Shown: positions 26,105-35,779, numbered from the stretch's first letter. The stretch: 48,871 nucleotides of DNA from Blastocatellia bacterium (GCA_019695185.1 JAIBAN010000063.1:1-48871); one strand, 5' to 3'. Notes: generated by a model not told the origin, from the sequence alone. Translations and numbers: made by a program.

Positions 26105-28072
26105 ATGTCAAACCAGACTTTGAATTCATCGCCCTCTTCTTCCCGCTTTCGCCGTTGGTTTCTCGAAGGCGCTCGTGAAACGACCGTTACCCCGGAACAG
26201 AAGCCCCATCACCCCACCCACCCTTGGTGGCAGGTTATGTGTCTGACTGGGGTTGATTATTTTTCAACTCTTGGATATCAGCCGGGCATTGCTTTTCTGG
26301 CAGCCGGGGCTCTTTCACCAGTTGCCACCATCATTCTGGTTTTGCTGACGTTATTTGGAGCGTTGCCGATTTACAATCGGGTAGCAGCAGAAAGCCCCAA
26401 TGGCCAGGGCAGTATTTCCATGCTGGAACATTTGCTGCCCCGTTGGCGAGGAAAAACCTTTGTGCTCTGTCTGTTGGGATTTGCAGCTACTGATTTCGTG
26501 ATTACCATCACCCTTTCGGCTGCTGACGCCACTGCCCACGTGATTGAAAATCCGCTGGTTTCAAGCCTTTTACCACATTCCTTTCACGACCACCCGATTG
26601 GTGCCAAAATCTTTTTGACCTTGATGCTTCTGCTCTTTCTGGGAGCCATCTTTCTCAAAGGTTTCAAAGAGGCAATTGGACTCGCGGTGTTTTTGGTGGC
26701 GGCCTACCTGATCTTGAATATAGTGGTGCTTCTGCGCGGAGGGTTTGAGATTTTTACCCACCCTGATGTTATTACCAACTGGAAGACCGCTTTGATCGTC
26801 GGCAAATCGCACGGGAACCCGCTCCTGGTCATTTGGCTGGCCATTCTGGTGTTTCCCAAACTGGCACTGGGGCTTTCCGGATTTGAAACCGGAGTGGCTG
26901 TGATGCCACTGGTGAAAGGTGATCTGACCGATACCCATGCCCAGCCCCGTGGGCGAATTGCCAATACCAGGAAACTTCTGCTGACTGCGGCTTTGATCAT
27001 GAGCGTCATGCTGATCGGCAGCAGTTTTGTGACGACTCTTTTAATTCCACCAACCTTATTCCAGACCGGTGGCGAGGCCAATGGCCGGGCATTGGCGTTT
27101 CTGGCTCATAATTTTTTCGGGCATGGATTTGGAACCATCTATGACCTGAGTACGATTTCCATTTTGTGGTTTGCCGGAGCCTCAGCCATGGCTGGATTGC
27201 TTAACCTGGTGCCCCGCTACCTGCCACGGTATGGAATGGCTCCTGAATGGGCTAAGGCCAATCGCCCACTGGTTGTGGTTGTCACCGCAGTCACCGTGGC
27301 CGTAACCTGGATCTTCAAAGCTGATGTCGAAGCTCAGGGCGGGGCCTATGCCACCGGAGTGCTGGTTCTGATGACCTCGGCAGCCGTGGCCGTCACGCTG
27401 TCGCTGTGGAAATCAGGTTGGAGACGCTATGCTTTTTTGTTGATTACAGCAGTTTTTGTCTATACCACGATTGACAACATCTATGAACGTCCGGAAGGGT
27501 TGAAAATTGCCTCGTTCTTTATTGCTTCCATTGTTGCAACCTCGCTCATATCGCGGGTGTTGCGTTCCACCGAACTGCGCATTCTGGGTGTTACCCTCGA
27601 CGAAAAAGCCCAGCAGTTTATTCGGGAGGCTGCGGCCAAAGGCACAATTCGGATTGCGGCCAACCGGCCTGAAGACGGAAGCGTGGCTGAATATCAACGG
27701 AAGGAGCGCGAAGCGCGGGAGTCACATCATATTCCGCCCAATGAAACGTTGCTGATTTTTGAGGTGCGGGTTGGTGACGCTTCCGACTTTGCGGATTCAC
27801 TGGAGGTCCATGGCGTGGATATTGGCCCCTATCGGGTCTTACGGAGCAGCAGCCCGGCAGTTCCCAATGCAATTGCGGCGTTTCTCCTCCATGTGCGGGA
27901 TGTCACCGGCCTGATTCCCCATATTTATTTTGGCTGGACCGAAGGTAATCCCATTGGATACGTGCTCAAGTTCATCTTTTTTGGTGAAGGCGACACTGCC
28001 CCGGTCACCCGGGAGGTTTTGCGACAGAAAATTGATATTCCGGAAAAACGTCCCCGTGTCCATGTTGGGTAG
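26105..28072 (+). CDS. APC-superfamily permease with C-terminal soluble domain (possibly KimA-like)
   Basis: A 655-residue protein. About residues 38-480 contain around 12 transmembrane helices with an APC-type first helix ([15 protein letters not shown]) and [18 protein letters not shown] between helices 2 and 3. About 485-655 is a soluble, probably cytoplasmic domain ([20 protein letters not shown] onward). Amino-acid transport is the default call. KimA-type potassium importers share an APC core with a cytoplasmic tail, so potassium import is an alternative. No Shine-Dalgarno stands out. Divergent from mqnE with a 230-bp gap. Confidence 0.8.
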   Translation: MSNQTLNSSPSSSRFRRWFLEGARETTVTPEQKPHHPTHPWWQVMCLTGVDYFSTLGYQPGIAFLAAGALSPVATIILVLLTLFGALPIYNRVAAESPNGQGSISMLEHLLPRWRGKTFVLCLLGFAATDFVITITLSAADATAHVIENPLVSSLLPHSFHDHPIGAKIFLTLMLLLFLGAIFLKGFKEAIGLAVFLVAAYLILNIVVLLRGGFEIFTHPDVITNWKTALIVGKSHGNPLLVIWLAILVFPKLALGLSGFETGVAVMPLVKGDLTDTHAQPRGRIANTRKLLLTAALIMSVMLIGSSFVTTLLIPPTLFQTGGEANGRALAFLAHNFFGHGFGTIYDLSTISILWFAGASAMAGLLNLVPRYLPRYGMAPEWAKANRPLVVVVTAVTVAVTWIFKADVEAQGGAYATGVLVLMTSAAVAVTLSLWKSGWRRYAFLLITAVFVYTTIDNIYERPEGLKIASFFIASIVATSLISRVLRSTELRILGVTLDEKAQQFIREAAAKGTIRIAANRPEDGSVAEYQRKEREARESHHIPPNETLLIFEVRVGDASDFADSLEVHGVDIGPYRVLRSSSPAVPNAIAAFLLHVRDVTGLIPHIYFGWTEGNPIGYVLKFIFFGEGDTAPVTREVLRQKIDIPEKRPRVHVG

Positions 28073-28134
28073 AAGTACAGAACCAGGGAACAAGGGTGAA
28101 AACGGTGCCTGGTTTTATCCAGAGCGGTTGCTGC

Positions 28135-28170
28135 AGGCAGGCTTGGAAAGAATCTTTCCAAGACCTGCCT
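28135..28170. other. Strong hairpin between convergent permease and TolC-family genes
   Basis: AGGCAGG plus CTTGGAAAGA pairs with TCTTTCCAAG plus CCTGCCT, with one bulged base and a minimal loop, giving about 17 bp. No T-tract follows on either strand. A weaker AACCAGG/CCTGGTT pair (28081-28114) followed by TT lies just before it and may end the permease transcript. Confidence 0.5.
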
Positions 28171-28195
28171 CTGTTGTGAGTGAACTGCTTCAAAC

Positions 28196-28225
28196 AAAAA
28201 AATCCCCGCCTGTTTTCAAGCGGGG
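28196..28225 (-). terminator. Intrinsic terminator of the TolC-family gene
   Basis: On the minus strand CCCCGC (from 28225) pairs with GCGGGG (to 28204) around a 10-nt loop, followed by A and then T7. It starts about 40 bp after the gene's stop codon. Confidence 0.8.
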
Positions 28226-28263
28226 AGATCAAAAAAGCAAAAGGGTTTTTAAGGGATTATCAA

Positions 28264-30150
28264 CTATTTCTTGGTATCATCCGAACCAGTGGAAGTTGCC
28301 GGAGTGTTTGAGTTTTGGTCGGGCGCACTGGATGAAACCTGGACTCCGTTGGATGAAAGCGTGGTTGACATGACTCGTTGCAATTCGGAAATTGCCTTGT
28401 TGTAATCAGTCAACGCACGGATTTCCTGGCCACGAGCTGTGGAGAGCCGGGTTTGGCGGTCCAGCACAAAGAAGTTGCTGGAAATTCCGGCAGCATATTT
28501 CTGTTCCTCACCTTTCAATTGTGCTTCAGCAGCAATCCGTCCGGCACGGGCAGCCTCAACCCGCTGGCGGGCGGAAACCACGCTCTGCACAGCATTCCGG
28601 ACTTCGACCCCGATGTTCTGCCGCAGTTGCCGCTCCTGGGCCTGTAATTGGCGACGTTCAGCAGTGGTTCGACCGTAATTTGCTTCAGCAGTCCGGTTGC
28701 GCAGGGGGAAGCTGAATGTGACACCAAAACTGTAGGTGTGAAAATCAAAACCAAACAGGTTTTTGAGGGCAGTGCCATAACCGCCGATAAACCGTTCGGC
28801 AATGCCAAATCCGCCACCTTGTCGTTGATAAACCGGACTAAAAGCTCCCAACTGCTGGTTGAGTGCATCCACACTGGCAGTCAGCCCTCCTGTATTCAGC
28901 GAGGAGGGGATTGATTGGGAAGTGGTCGAGCCAGCCAGCCCATCCAGTCGGAATGAAGTCACAAAATCGAGTTGCGGTTTCCGTTGCTTGCGACTGAATT
29001 CCAGATCAATATCCTTGGATTCCTGCTGAATATGCATCTGCTCAAGTTCCGGACGACTTTGATAGGCCGTTTCAATCGCCTTGTTGAGGTCAATGTCAAA
29101 CGGGGTAAACTCGACCCGTTCCGTCGGTTCAATCTGGGCTGACCACATGTCAGCCGAAGGGTCACCCAACAACAACGCCTTCAATTGATTTTCTGCAATC
29201 GTAATCTGCTGCAGCGCGGAAATCGCCGTGTCCTTACGGCTTTCCAAATCGGCTTTGGCAGAGACGATTTCAATCGGAGCCAAAGTACCAACCTCAACCT
29301 GCCGCTGGTTGTTGCGCAGCGTGACATCGGCCAGTTCGACCGATTCACGGGCAATCTTGTAATTCAGAACCGAATAGACCAAATCCCAATAGGCACCCTG
29401 AACTCTGGCAATCGTGTTGATGGCCTGCTGACGAAACGCCGAATCGCTCCGGCTGGCTTCCTTTTTACCGATCAAAATACTGCGTTCATTTTGGCCGAAC
29501 CGGTAATTTCGCAGGAGCGGCTGAGTGAATGAAAACGATAACGAAGTACCATATTGAGGGTTGAGGCCGGCTGAAGCAGCGTTGTTGGTCTGCCGGGAGT
29601 TGTTAAAATCAATGCTGTAGGTTCCTGCCGTATTCACAGCCCCCCGCAGATTGAAATTATAATCGAGCTGTTTACTTGAGTAGGAGCCACCCTGGGCACC
29701 GATAAAGGTCTGTGCGGTGGGGGTGACCGATGAATTGAAATTGATCCGGGAGCCCAGCACCGGGTCATAGGCACCACGCGCACCATTCAGGTTGTATTGG
29801 GCAATCTGAACATTGCCACGCCCGACTTCAATATCAATATTGTTGTTGAGCGCCATCAAAATCGCATCGTGTAACGAAAGTTTGACGATCTTGTCTTTAT
29901 CAACGCCCACCCGGTCGGTGGGCAAGGTATCCACGGCACGGGGGCCTTGGGCGGAAGACGTTTGGGCGGTACTGGTACCTGCGGCTTCCTGGGTTCGAAC
30001 CACGCCGTCGGTAGCGGCCACGACCGGCGAAAGGACTGCGTTTCCTTCGATTGGACCTTGTGCCAGGGCCGGAACCGTGCCGCTTCCAAGCATCAGAAGC
30101 GACAGTGCGGTGGCACCAAAGCGGCGAGAAACAAGATTCAAGCTTTGCAT
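28264..30150 (-). CDS. TolC-family outer-membrane efflux/secretion channel
   Basis: A 628-residue exported protein. A signal peptide (about 1-31, ending GTVPALAQG) is followed by a linker of about 90 residues and then two OEP repeats (about 95-330 and 360-600) with long helices: NIDIEVGRGNVQIAQYNLNG, the FSFTQPLLRNYRFGQNE hairpin, and KYAAGISSNFFVLDRQTRLS. TolC-like trimers form outer-membrane exit ducts for tripartite pumps or type I secretion. No inner-membrane pump or adaptor gene is adjacent. The ATG at 30150 is chosen because AGGAG lies 10 nt upstream; an ATG at 30168 overlaps that site. The tail is Ser/Asp/Thr-rich. Confidence 0.93.
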   Translation of the reverse strand: MQSLNLVSRRFGATALSLLMLGSGTVPALAQGPIEGNAVLSPVVAATDGVVRTQEAAGTSTAQTSSAQGPRAVDTLPTDRVGVDKDKIVKLSLHDAILMALNNNIDIEVGRGNVQIAQYNLNGARGAYDPVLGSRINFNSSVTPTAQTFIGAQGGSYSSKQLDYNFNLRGAVNTAGTYSIDFNNSRQTNNAASAGLNPQYGTSLSFSFTQPLLRNYRFGQNERSILIGKKEASRSDSAFRQQAINTIARVQGAYWDLVYSVLNYKIARESVELADVTLRNNQRQVEVGTLAPIEIVSAKADLESRKDTAISALQQITIAENQLKALLLGDPSADMWSAQIEPTERVEFTPFDIDLNKAIETAYQSRPELEQMHIQQESKDIDLEFSRKQRKPQLDFVTSFRLDGLAGSTTSQSIPSSLNTGGLTASVDALNQQLGAFSPVYQRQGGGFGIAERFIGGYGTALKNLFGFDFHTYSFGVTFSFPLRNRTAEANYGRTTAERRQLQAQERQLRQNIGVEVRNAVQSVVSARQRVEAARAGRIAAEAQLKGEEQKYAAGISSNFFVLDRQTRLSTARGQEIRALTDYNKAISELQRVMSTTLSSNGVQVSSSAPDQNSNTPATSTGSDDTKK

Positions 30151-30405
30151 GCGATCAGCTCTCCTCATCAGAAATCGGATGTTTTTTGTGTATGAAGTGG
30201 GTACAGGTTATCTGAATGTAACCGCCTACAACGAGCCTCAGCCTGGAAAGTTCACTGAAATTTTGTCCGTTGTGAGCGGGTGGTTGTGGGTTGGAGGTGT
30301 TGGCTGCTAACGATCCATTGGTGACCTGAAAACAAGTTATGGCATAGTACGGCGATTGGCCGGATGTCGGCAACCGATAACCCATACCCCATACCCGATT
30401 ACAAC

Positions 30406-33400
30406 ATGAATGACTCCAACTTTGCTTCGTTGACCCCTGCCCAGCACCGCGCGGTGACTTCCCCACTTGAATCACGCTTGGTTTTAGCCGGACCAGGCAC
30501 GGGCAAAACCCGGACGCTGGTGCATCGGGTCGCCTATCTGATTGCTGAATTCCATATTCCATCCGAACATATTCTGGCAGTCACTTATACCAATAAGGCA
30601 ACTGAGGAAATGCGGCACCGCTTGCGGTTGATGCTCCCGGCTGATTCGCCTCGCCTCAATGTAGGCACCTTTCATGCGTTTTGCATTCGGGTTCTGCGCC
30701 AATTTTACGAAGCCGCCGGACTTCCCAAACATTTTGCCGTCACGGATGAAGACGGGCAGCTTTCCGTACTTCAAAAAGTTGTTCCCAACCTGCGTGAGAA
30801 ACGGGATGTCCGCAGCCTGCTCGGACAACTCAGCACTTGGCGCTTGAGCGACCCGGTTGAGCGGGGTGAACTGGCTGAATTCCAGCGCGAAACGCTGGCA
30901 AACTACGTGGCGGCTTTGCGCAAACAGGCATTGATTGACTTTGACGATATTCTGCTCCTGACCGAAGAGCTGTTCGGCAAACGGGCGGATGTGCTGGCAA
31001 CTGTCCAGGCTGGATTTGAGGCGGTTCTGGTGGACGAATTTCAGGATACAGACACCCTTCAATACCGCATTCTAAAACAACTGACGGGAGGGCGCACCCC
31101 GGTTTTTGCCGTGGCTGATGACGACCAGTCCATTTTTGCCTGGCGGGGGGCTGACCCCCAGAACCTGCGCCGTTTTGTACAGGATTTTCTGCCCTGTGAT
31201 ACCGAACCCTTTGTCATTAAACTTGAGGAAAACTACCGTTGCAGCGGCCCGATTGTGGATGCCGCCAATCGGCTGATTGGGACCGGATTGCGCCTGTTTG
31301 ACAAAGTTCCGACGGCAATGGTCAGCGAGGGAGCCCCGGTCAAATGTTTTACCTATCAGACGGACCGCAACGAGGCGGAAGCGGTCGCCTACGAAATTCA
31401 AAAACTGGTCAGCACCCCCAGTTCAGGGTTTGAATATCGTGACACGGCAGTGCTCTATCGCAACCATAGAATTGGCGAACTGATTGAAACCGTGTTGCTT
31501 GGTTACGGAGTTCCCTGTCAGGTGGTCCGAGGTGGGAGTTTGTTTGATACCCCACGGGTCCGACAGATTTTGGCGCTCCTGCGGGTCCAACTCAACCCAC
31601 AGGACGAAATCAGCCTGCGCCAACTGCTAAAGGAAAACCTGGATGATTTGGTTCTGCACAAAATTGAGGAGTTTTCCCTCCGTGCCCGCTGTTCGCTCCG
31701 GCGAGCCTTGTGGGAAAAAATGCGGGCTGGGGACGGAACCCATGTTGAACGACGCCAAATCAGTCGAATTGTGGGTCTTTTAACCACCGCCAAGGCAATC
31801 GCTGAAAACAATCCGCGTCTTTCCCTGCGGAACTGGGTCGAGCAACTCAATCTCTATGTAACCGATACCGAATGGGAACTGCCGGATGGCGACCTGTGCC
31901 AAATCAGTGACCCGCTTGCAAGCGGGACCCTGGAAACAGCGGCCCGCTGGCTGGAACGGCTGGCAGTTCGTGGCGGGCGCTTGATTTTGACTGCCGCGCA
32001 GCCGGCAGTGGCCACAGCGGCTGCCTTGCTGCTCGGTCGCATGTTGGCCGGAGAGACATTCACTGTTCACACGTTGGATGAGCTGGGAACCTTACCCGAC
32101 CCAAATGGCAAACCCAACCTGCTCTTGGCCCTCGACCCGGAAAGTGAGGTGACTGCGGCCAAACGATTTAAGTTCATTGCCGTGCTGGCTGTTCACAGTG
32201 AGGCGGCAACCGGCCCCAAGTCCTCCCTGCCCCGCCGTGATTTACCGGCAACGGCAGTGCCGGAACCTGAACGCGGCCCTGAGCCTTCGCGGTTTGTCCT
32301 CTTGTGGAAACTCGGCCAAGCCTATCAAGGATTGCGCAAAGCTCCGTTTCTTACCGATTACACAGTGGTTGACATCGAAACCACCGACCTTGATGTGGAA
32401 CGCAACGATGTAGTGGAAGTGGCTGCCGTCCGGGTTCGCAACGGGGTTGTCACGGAAGAGTTTTCCAGTTTTGTGAAACCGGCTGTCCCAATCAGCCCTG
32501 GGGCCGAGGCGGTTCACCACATCAGCGCCGCCATGGTTGCAACCGCGCCCTCCTTTGCCGAAATTGCCAAACCGTTTCGGGAATTTCTTGGACAGGACAC
32601 GCTGGTGGCCCATAACGGACTGGGCTTTGATTTTCCGATTCTGATTCGGTTGTTCAAAACTGCCGGGCTCAAAATGGATAACCTCTGTTTCGACACGCTG
32701 CCAATGGCGCGCGAACTCTATCCGGATGCCAAAAAAGCCACCCTCGAATCTTTAGCAGCGAAGTTTGGCGTGGACCCTGGTTCCAGCCATCGTGCCTTGG
32801 ACGATACCCGCACGCTGGCCCAGGTGTTCGAATGTATGAAACAGGATTTTGAAAGCCAGCAACGACAGCGCAACGGCTTTGAAAGCCTGGGCCTGCTGGC
32901 TGTGGCCATGTTGCTTGAGACTGAACCCGAAATGGCGGAGGAAGCCCCGCTCTTTCGCTTGGGCAAAGAACTTTGGGGGGCTGAAAATACAGAGGATGTA
33001 ATTGAAAAGCTGATTGCCCTGCTGGTCCGTAACCAGGACCGCCAACCGGAGGACCAGCCGGCTGCCGAAGTCAGCGCTCGGTTGCGGGCAGTCTGGCGCG
33101 AAGCCAACCAATCCTGTGCCGATGATGAAGAAGTACGCCAGCACAGCCACGCCACTGAAGGATATTTACGTTTTTGCGAACTGCTTTCCCGTTACGAAGG
33201 CCGCCCGTTGACCGAGGCCATGCAGGAATTTCTTGATTTTACAAGACTTTTTCAGCAACAGGATAGTTGGAAAGAGCGGAATGCCGTGACCTTGATGACC
33301 ATTCACGCGGCCAAAGGACTGGAATTCCCTTATGTCTGGATTGTGGCTCTGGAACAAAATGTTTTGCCTACCTATCAGGCAACCAAAGCTCAAGGTCCGC

Positions 33401-33543
33401 ATCGCACCGCCAAAATCGAAGAGGAACGGCGACTGCTCTATGTGGCCATGACCCGCGCCCAAAAGCAATTGACGCTTTCCCATGCACGGGAACGGAATGG
33501 CTACGCAACCGAACCTTCGATGTTTTTAGAACATTTATTCTGA
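30406..33543 (+). CDS. UvrD/Rep-type superfamily 1 helicase with embedded DnaQ-like 3'-5' exonuclease domain
   Basis: A 1045-residue protein. Helicase motifs: GPGTGKT (29-35), VDEFQDTD with Asp210-Glu211, ADDDQSIFAWRGAD, ENYRCSGPIVDAA, then near the C-terminus MTIHAAKGLEFPYVW and LLYVAMTRAQ. Between motifs IV and V, about residues 650-815, lies a complete DEDDh exonuclease: VVDIETTD (Asp656, Glu658), HNGLGFD (Asp742), SHRALDD (His795, Asp800). UvrD-type proteins unwind DNA 3' to 5' in repair; the nuclease would let one protein unwind and trim. An upstream in-frame ATG at 30364 adds 14 unlikely residues; neither start has a Shine-Dalgarno. Divergent from the TolC-family gene. It is unlike AddAB, whose nuclease is RecB-like and C-terminal. 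Confidence 0.92.
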   Translation: MNDSNFASLTPAQHRAVTSPLESRLVLAGPGTGKTRTLVHRVAYLIAEFHIPSEHILAVTYTNKATEEMRHRLRLMLPADSPRLNVGTFHAFCIRVLRQFYEAAGLPKHFAVTDEDGQLSVLQKVVPNLREKRDVRSLLGQLSTWRLSDPVERGELAEFQRETLANYVAALRKQALIDFDDILLLTEELFGKRADVLATVQAGFEAVLVDEFQDTDTLQYRILKQLTGGRTPVFAVADDDQSIFAWRGADPQNLRRFVQDFLPCDTEPFVIKLEENYRCSGPIVDAANRLIGTGLRLFDKVPTAMVSEGAPVKCFTYQTDRNEAEAVAYEIQKLVSTPSSGFEYRDTAVLYRNHRIGELIETVLLGYGVPCQVVRGGSLFDTPRVRQILALLRVQLNPQDEISLRQLLKENLDDLVLHKIEEFSLRARCSLRRALWEKMRAGDGTHVERRQISRIVGLLTTAKAIAENNPRLSLRNWVEQLNLYVTDTEWELPDGDLCQISDPLASGTLETAARWLERLAVRGGRLILTAAQPAVATAAALLLGRMLAGETFTVHTLDELGTLPDPNGKPNLLLALDPESEVTAAKRFKFIAVLAVHSEAATGPKSSLPRRDLPATAVPEPERGPEPSRFVLLWKLGQAYQGLRKAPFLTDYTVVDIETTDLDVERNDVVEVAAVRVRNGVVTEEFSSFVKPAVPISPGAEAVHHISAAMVATAPSFAEIAKPFREFLGQDTLVAHNGLGFDFPILIRLFKTAGLKMDNLCFDTLPMARELYPDAKKATLESLAAKFGVDPGSSHRALDDTRTLAQVFECMKQDFESQQRQRNGFESLGLLAVAMLLETEPEMAEEAPLFRLGKELWGAENTEDVIEKLIALLVRNQDRQPEDQPAAEVSARLRAVWREANQSCADDEEVRQHSHATEGYLRFCELLSRYEGRPLTEAMQEFLDFTRLFQQQDSWKERNAVTLMTIHAAKGLEFPYVWIVALEQNVLPTYQATKAQGPHRTAKIEEERRLLYVAMTRAQKQLTLSHARERNGYATEPSMFLEHLF

Positions 33544-33593
33544 AAATCACATCTTAAGCTGTGGCAGTACGAAATAATCCTTTGCCCTTGGCG

Positions 33594-33650
33594 ATTTACC
33601 ATTTGCCATTTGTCATGTGCATTTAGGGTTAGGTTGAATGCAACCTAACC
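33594..33650. repeat. Repeat family D, copy 1, with adjoining palindrome
   Basis: Three heptamers ATTTACC, ATTTGCC and ATTTGTC (33594-33614) are followed by GGTTAGGTTG (33627-33636) and CAACCTAACC (33641-33650), a perfect 10-bp stem with loop AATG. The block lies about 50 bp after the helicase stop. Heptamers of the same type recur at 35.6 kb. Confidence 0.6.
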
Positions 33651-33738
33651 GCCTCCGGTTCAACTTCTGCAGTGGACAATGCCAGATTGCCAATCACCAA
33701 TGAAAATAAGCAACGGAAAATGAATTTTGGGTTTTCGT

Positions 33739-34779
33739 ATGGGAAATCACTTTGGTTTTGTTTTGTTGCCTGCTCGGAAACATTTTGTGATTCACCTGAC
33801 AGGGTTCCTCCTTTTTTGGGGATTTTCAACCGTCACCAACCCGGCCCAGACGTTACCGATTCCACGGGAGCTTCCACCACCGGAAACAACCATCACGGAG
33901 CCTGGCCCGTTGCCGGCAGGTTTCTGGCCTTCACCGCCGGAAGAGATTTTTGCCTCGTCTACCTTTGGTCAGCCGGGTGCAGCCGGGGACCCGGTTTCCA
34001 AGGAGCTGCCGAAGTCAGTGGCGGCAACCTCAGTACCGCCACTTGAGTTACCGCAATTCTCTTTTTCCGACAGAGTTCCGTTGCAACCAGGACCTTTGGC
34101 CAACCGGGTTGTGCTTCCCAACCGGAATCCGGAAACCCTGCTGGCTTCCGGTGAACGAGGGTTTCAATGGGCTCCGGCGTTCAAACAATCGTTCCATTTT
34201 CTGATTATTCAGCACCTGTTCCGCTTTGGCACAGAATCAGGGACCAGGTCGGAATTCAACGGCCCTTTTTTCAAAGATTATTTCAAATCGGTAGGGAGCC
34301 TGCGCGGATGGGATGATGGCGACCCATTTTTAGTCAATTACATTGGCCATCCGATGCAGGGAGCCGTCACGGGTTACATTCAGATTCACAACGACCCCAA
34401 GGGAATCTGCCAGGAAGTCGGGTTCAATCGGGGCTATTGGAATAGTCGTTTGAAGGCCATGGGCTGGTCGGCGCTCTATAGCACTCAGTTTGAAATCGGT
34501 CCCATCAGTGAAGCCTCGCTGGGGAATGTTGGCAAATTCGGCACCAAAAAGTCTCCGCACCCGATGGCCTTTGTGGATTTGGTGGTGACCCCGACACTCG
34601 GCACCGGCGTCATTGTGGGCGAGGACCTGCTGGATAAATATGTCATCCAAAAAATCGAACGGCAAACCGCCAATCGAACCGTTCGCCTGCTGACCCGCAG
34701 CTTTCTCAATCCCAGTCGCAGCTTTGCCAATCTGCTCCGCAGCAAATGGCCCTGGTATCGGGATGGAAGACCGCTCTAA
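33739..34779 (+). CDS. Exported protein of unknown function
   Basis: A 346-residue protein. A hydrophobic stretch (FVIHLTGFLLFWGFSTVTNPAQT) near the N-terminus suggests a signal peptide or anchor. Residues about 35-110 are proline-rich, and 125-346 are a conserved-looking domain with FLIIQHLFRFG, VNYIGHPMQGAVTGYIQI, FEIGPISEASLGNVG and VDLVVTPTLGTGVIVGED. The GHP and aromatic pattern resembles outer-membrane-associated DUF3943-like proteins, but I cannot confirm a family. The ATG at 33739 is taken over an in-frame TTG at 33727. It stands alone between the helicase and modC. Confidence 0.72.
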   Translation: MGNHFGFVLLPARKHFVIHLTGFLLFWGFSTVTNPAQTLPIPRELPPPETTITEPGPLPAGFWPSPPEEIFASSTFGQPGAAGDPVSKELPKSVAATSVPPLELPQFSFSDRVPLQPGPLANRVVLPNRNPETLLASGERGFQWAPAFKQSFHFLIIQHLFRFGTESGTRSEFNGPFFKDYFKSVGSLRGWDDGDPFLVNYIGHPMQGAVTGYIQIHNDPKGICQEVGFNRGYWNSRLKAMGWSALYSTQFEIGPISEASLGNVGKFGTKKSPHPMAFVDLVVTPTLGTGVIVGEDLLDKYVIQKIERQTANRTVRLLTRSFLNPSRSFANLLRSKWPWYRDGRPL

Positions 34780-34781
34780 AC

Positions 34782-34874
34782 AGTCTTGGGAGTCTAAACC
34801 CTGACAAGGTGACAGAGGGTGATGAAGGACTCTTGACTCCCAAGACCCTCAGGACTCCCAGGACTCCCAAGACT
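34782..34874. repeat. Repeat family B, copy 1: inverted-repeat intergenic element
   Basis: AGTCTTGGGAGTC (34782-34794) and GACTCCCAAGACT (34862-34874) are perfect 13-bp inverted termini. The core holds TAAACCCTGACAAGG, GTGACAG and a further GACTCCCAAGAC (34835-34846). It fills the gap between convergent genes, starting 3 bp after a stop codon. A second copy lies at 44858-44982. Confidence 0.85.
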
Positions 34875-34877
34875 ATT

Positions 34878-35570
34878 TTAAGTTAGAACTTCATCAGGTG
34901 TGCCTTTGGCCTTGATACGTCCGGCTTCGTAAATCAAAACCTGGTCACCCAGGGCAAACACCTCTTCAGTATTGTGAGAGACATACAGGATGGGGATGTT
35001 CAAGGTGTGACGCAACCGGTCAAGGTCCTCCATCAGCACTCGTTTGGTCGGGGTATCGAGTGCCGAAAGGGGTTCGTCCAAAAGCAGGATGTCAGGATAC
35101 ACGACCAAGGTCCGAGCCAGAGCAACCCGCTGACGTTCTCCGCCGGAGAGCAGCCGGGGCCGCCGGTCCGCTGTATGCCCGATGCGGAGCTGTTCCAACA
35201 TGGCCACAGCCGTTTCCCGCGCTTCGGTGTGCGGCAGGGTATTCAACCCATAAAGAACATTGTCCAGCACGGAAAGATGTTCAAAAAGTCCCAGTTGCTG
35301 AAATACATACCCAACTTTCCGCTGACGCAGTGAAACATCCGTCACTGGTCGCTTTCCGACTTCCCGAACAAAAAGGCAGCGCTCCCCAACTTGAATCCGA
35401 CCTTCATCAGGACGGGAAATTCCGGCAATGCAATCAAGGGTCGAGCTTTTGCCTGCTCCCGAAGGGCCAAAAAGCATGGTAATTCCAACCGGGGCTTCAA
35501 AATCAACTTCCAGCGAAAATGGTACCTGCCCGGAGTTGAAGGTTTTTCGAAGGGTGACCTGTAAGCTCAT
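34878..35570 (-). CDS. modC: Molybdate ABC transporter ATP-binding protein ModC
   Basis: A 230-residue ATPase. Walker A GPSGAGKS (35-42), the Q-loop in YVFQQLGLF, signature LSGGE (141-145), Walker B ILLLDEP (161-167) and the H-loop in YVSHNTEEV are all present. SLEVDFEAPVGITMLFGPSG is ModC/CysA-like. It is about 120 residues shorter than classical ModC because the C-terminal molybdate-binding (MOP) domain is absent. It should energise molybdate or tungstate uptake with the ModB protein at 36.5-37.2 kb. clpP on the opposite strand separates them. Sulfate or another oxyanion is an alternative substrate. Confidence 0.85.
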   Translation of the reverse strand: MSLQVTLRKTFNSGQVPFSLEVDFEAPVGITMLFGPSGAGKSSTLDCIAGISRPDEGRIQVGERCLFVREVGKRPVTDVSLRQRKVGYVFQQLGLFEHLSVLDNVLYGLNTLPHTEARETAVAMLEQLRIGHTADRRPRLLSGGERQRVALARTLVVYPDILLLDEPLSALDTPTKRVLMEDLDRLRHTLNIPILYVSHNTEEVFALGDQVLIYEAGRIKAKGTPDEVLT

Positions 35571-35576
35571 TGTTTC

Positions 35577-35673
35577 ATTTGCGATTTGCCATTTGCGATT
35601 TCACGAACCCGGTTGATTCCAACTCCCAATTGAAAGGCAAACCTCAATAAACTGCCACTGGGCAATCGCAAAT
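35577..35673. repeat. Repeat family D, copy 2: ATTTGC heptamers with inverted arm
   Basis: Heptamers ATTTGCG, ATTTGCC, ATTTGCG run in tandem from 35577 to 35597. The inverted word AATCGCAAAT stands at 35664-35673. The element fills most of the space between the starts of divergent modC and clpP, so it lies in a promoter region, unlike the other families. Confidence 0.65.
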
Positions 35674-35779
35674 ACCCCGGATTTTCCGCTACTTTACCTT
35701 ATCAGCATTGTCCAGTCTGTGATAGTTTCCGCAGGCTTCTCAAAAAACTCTATTCAAGTGAAAAAGGATGCTTTTTTCT

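Noticed and set aside
29985..30000. tRNA T-arm-like word GGTTCGAACC
   Set aside because: It lies inside the TolC-family coding region and no acceptor stem or anticodon arm surrounds it.
30364..30405. Upstream ATG giving 14 extra helicase residues
   Set aside because: The residues are Pro/Tyr-rich, come from a CCCATACC-type repeat, and have no ribosome-binding site; family N-termini start near 30406.
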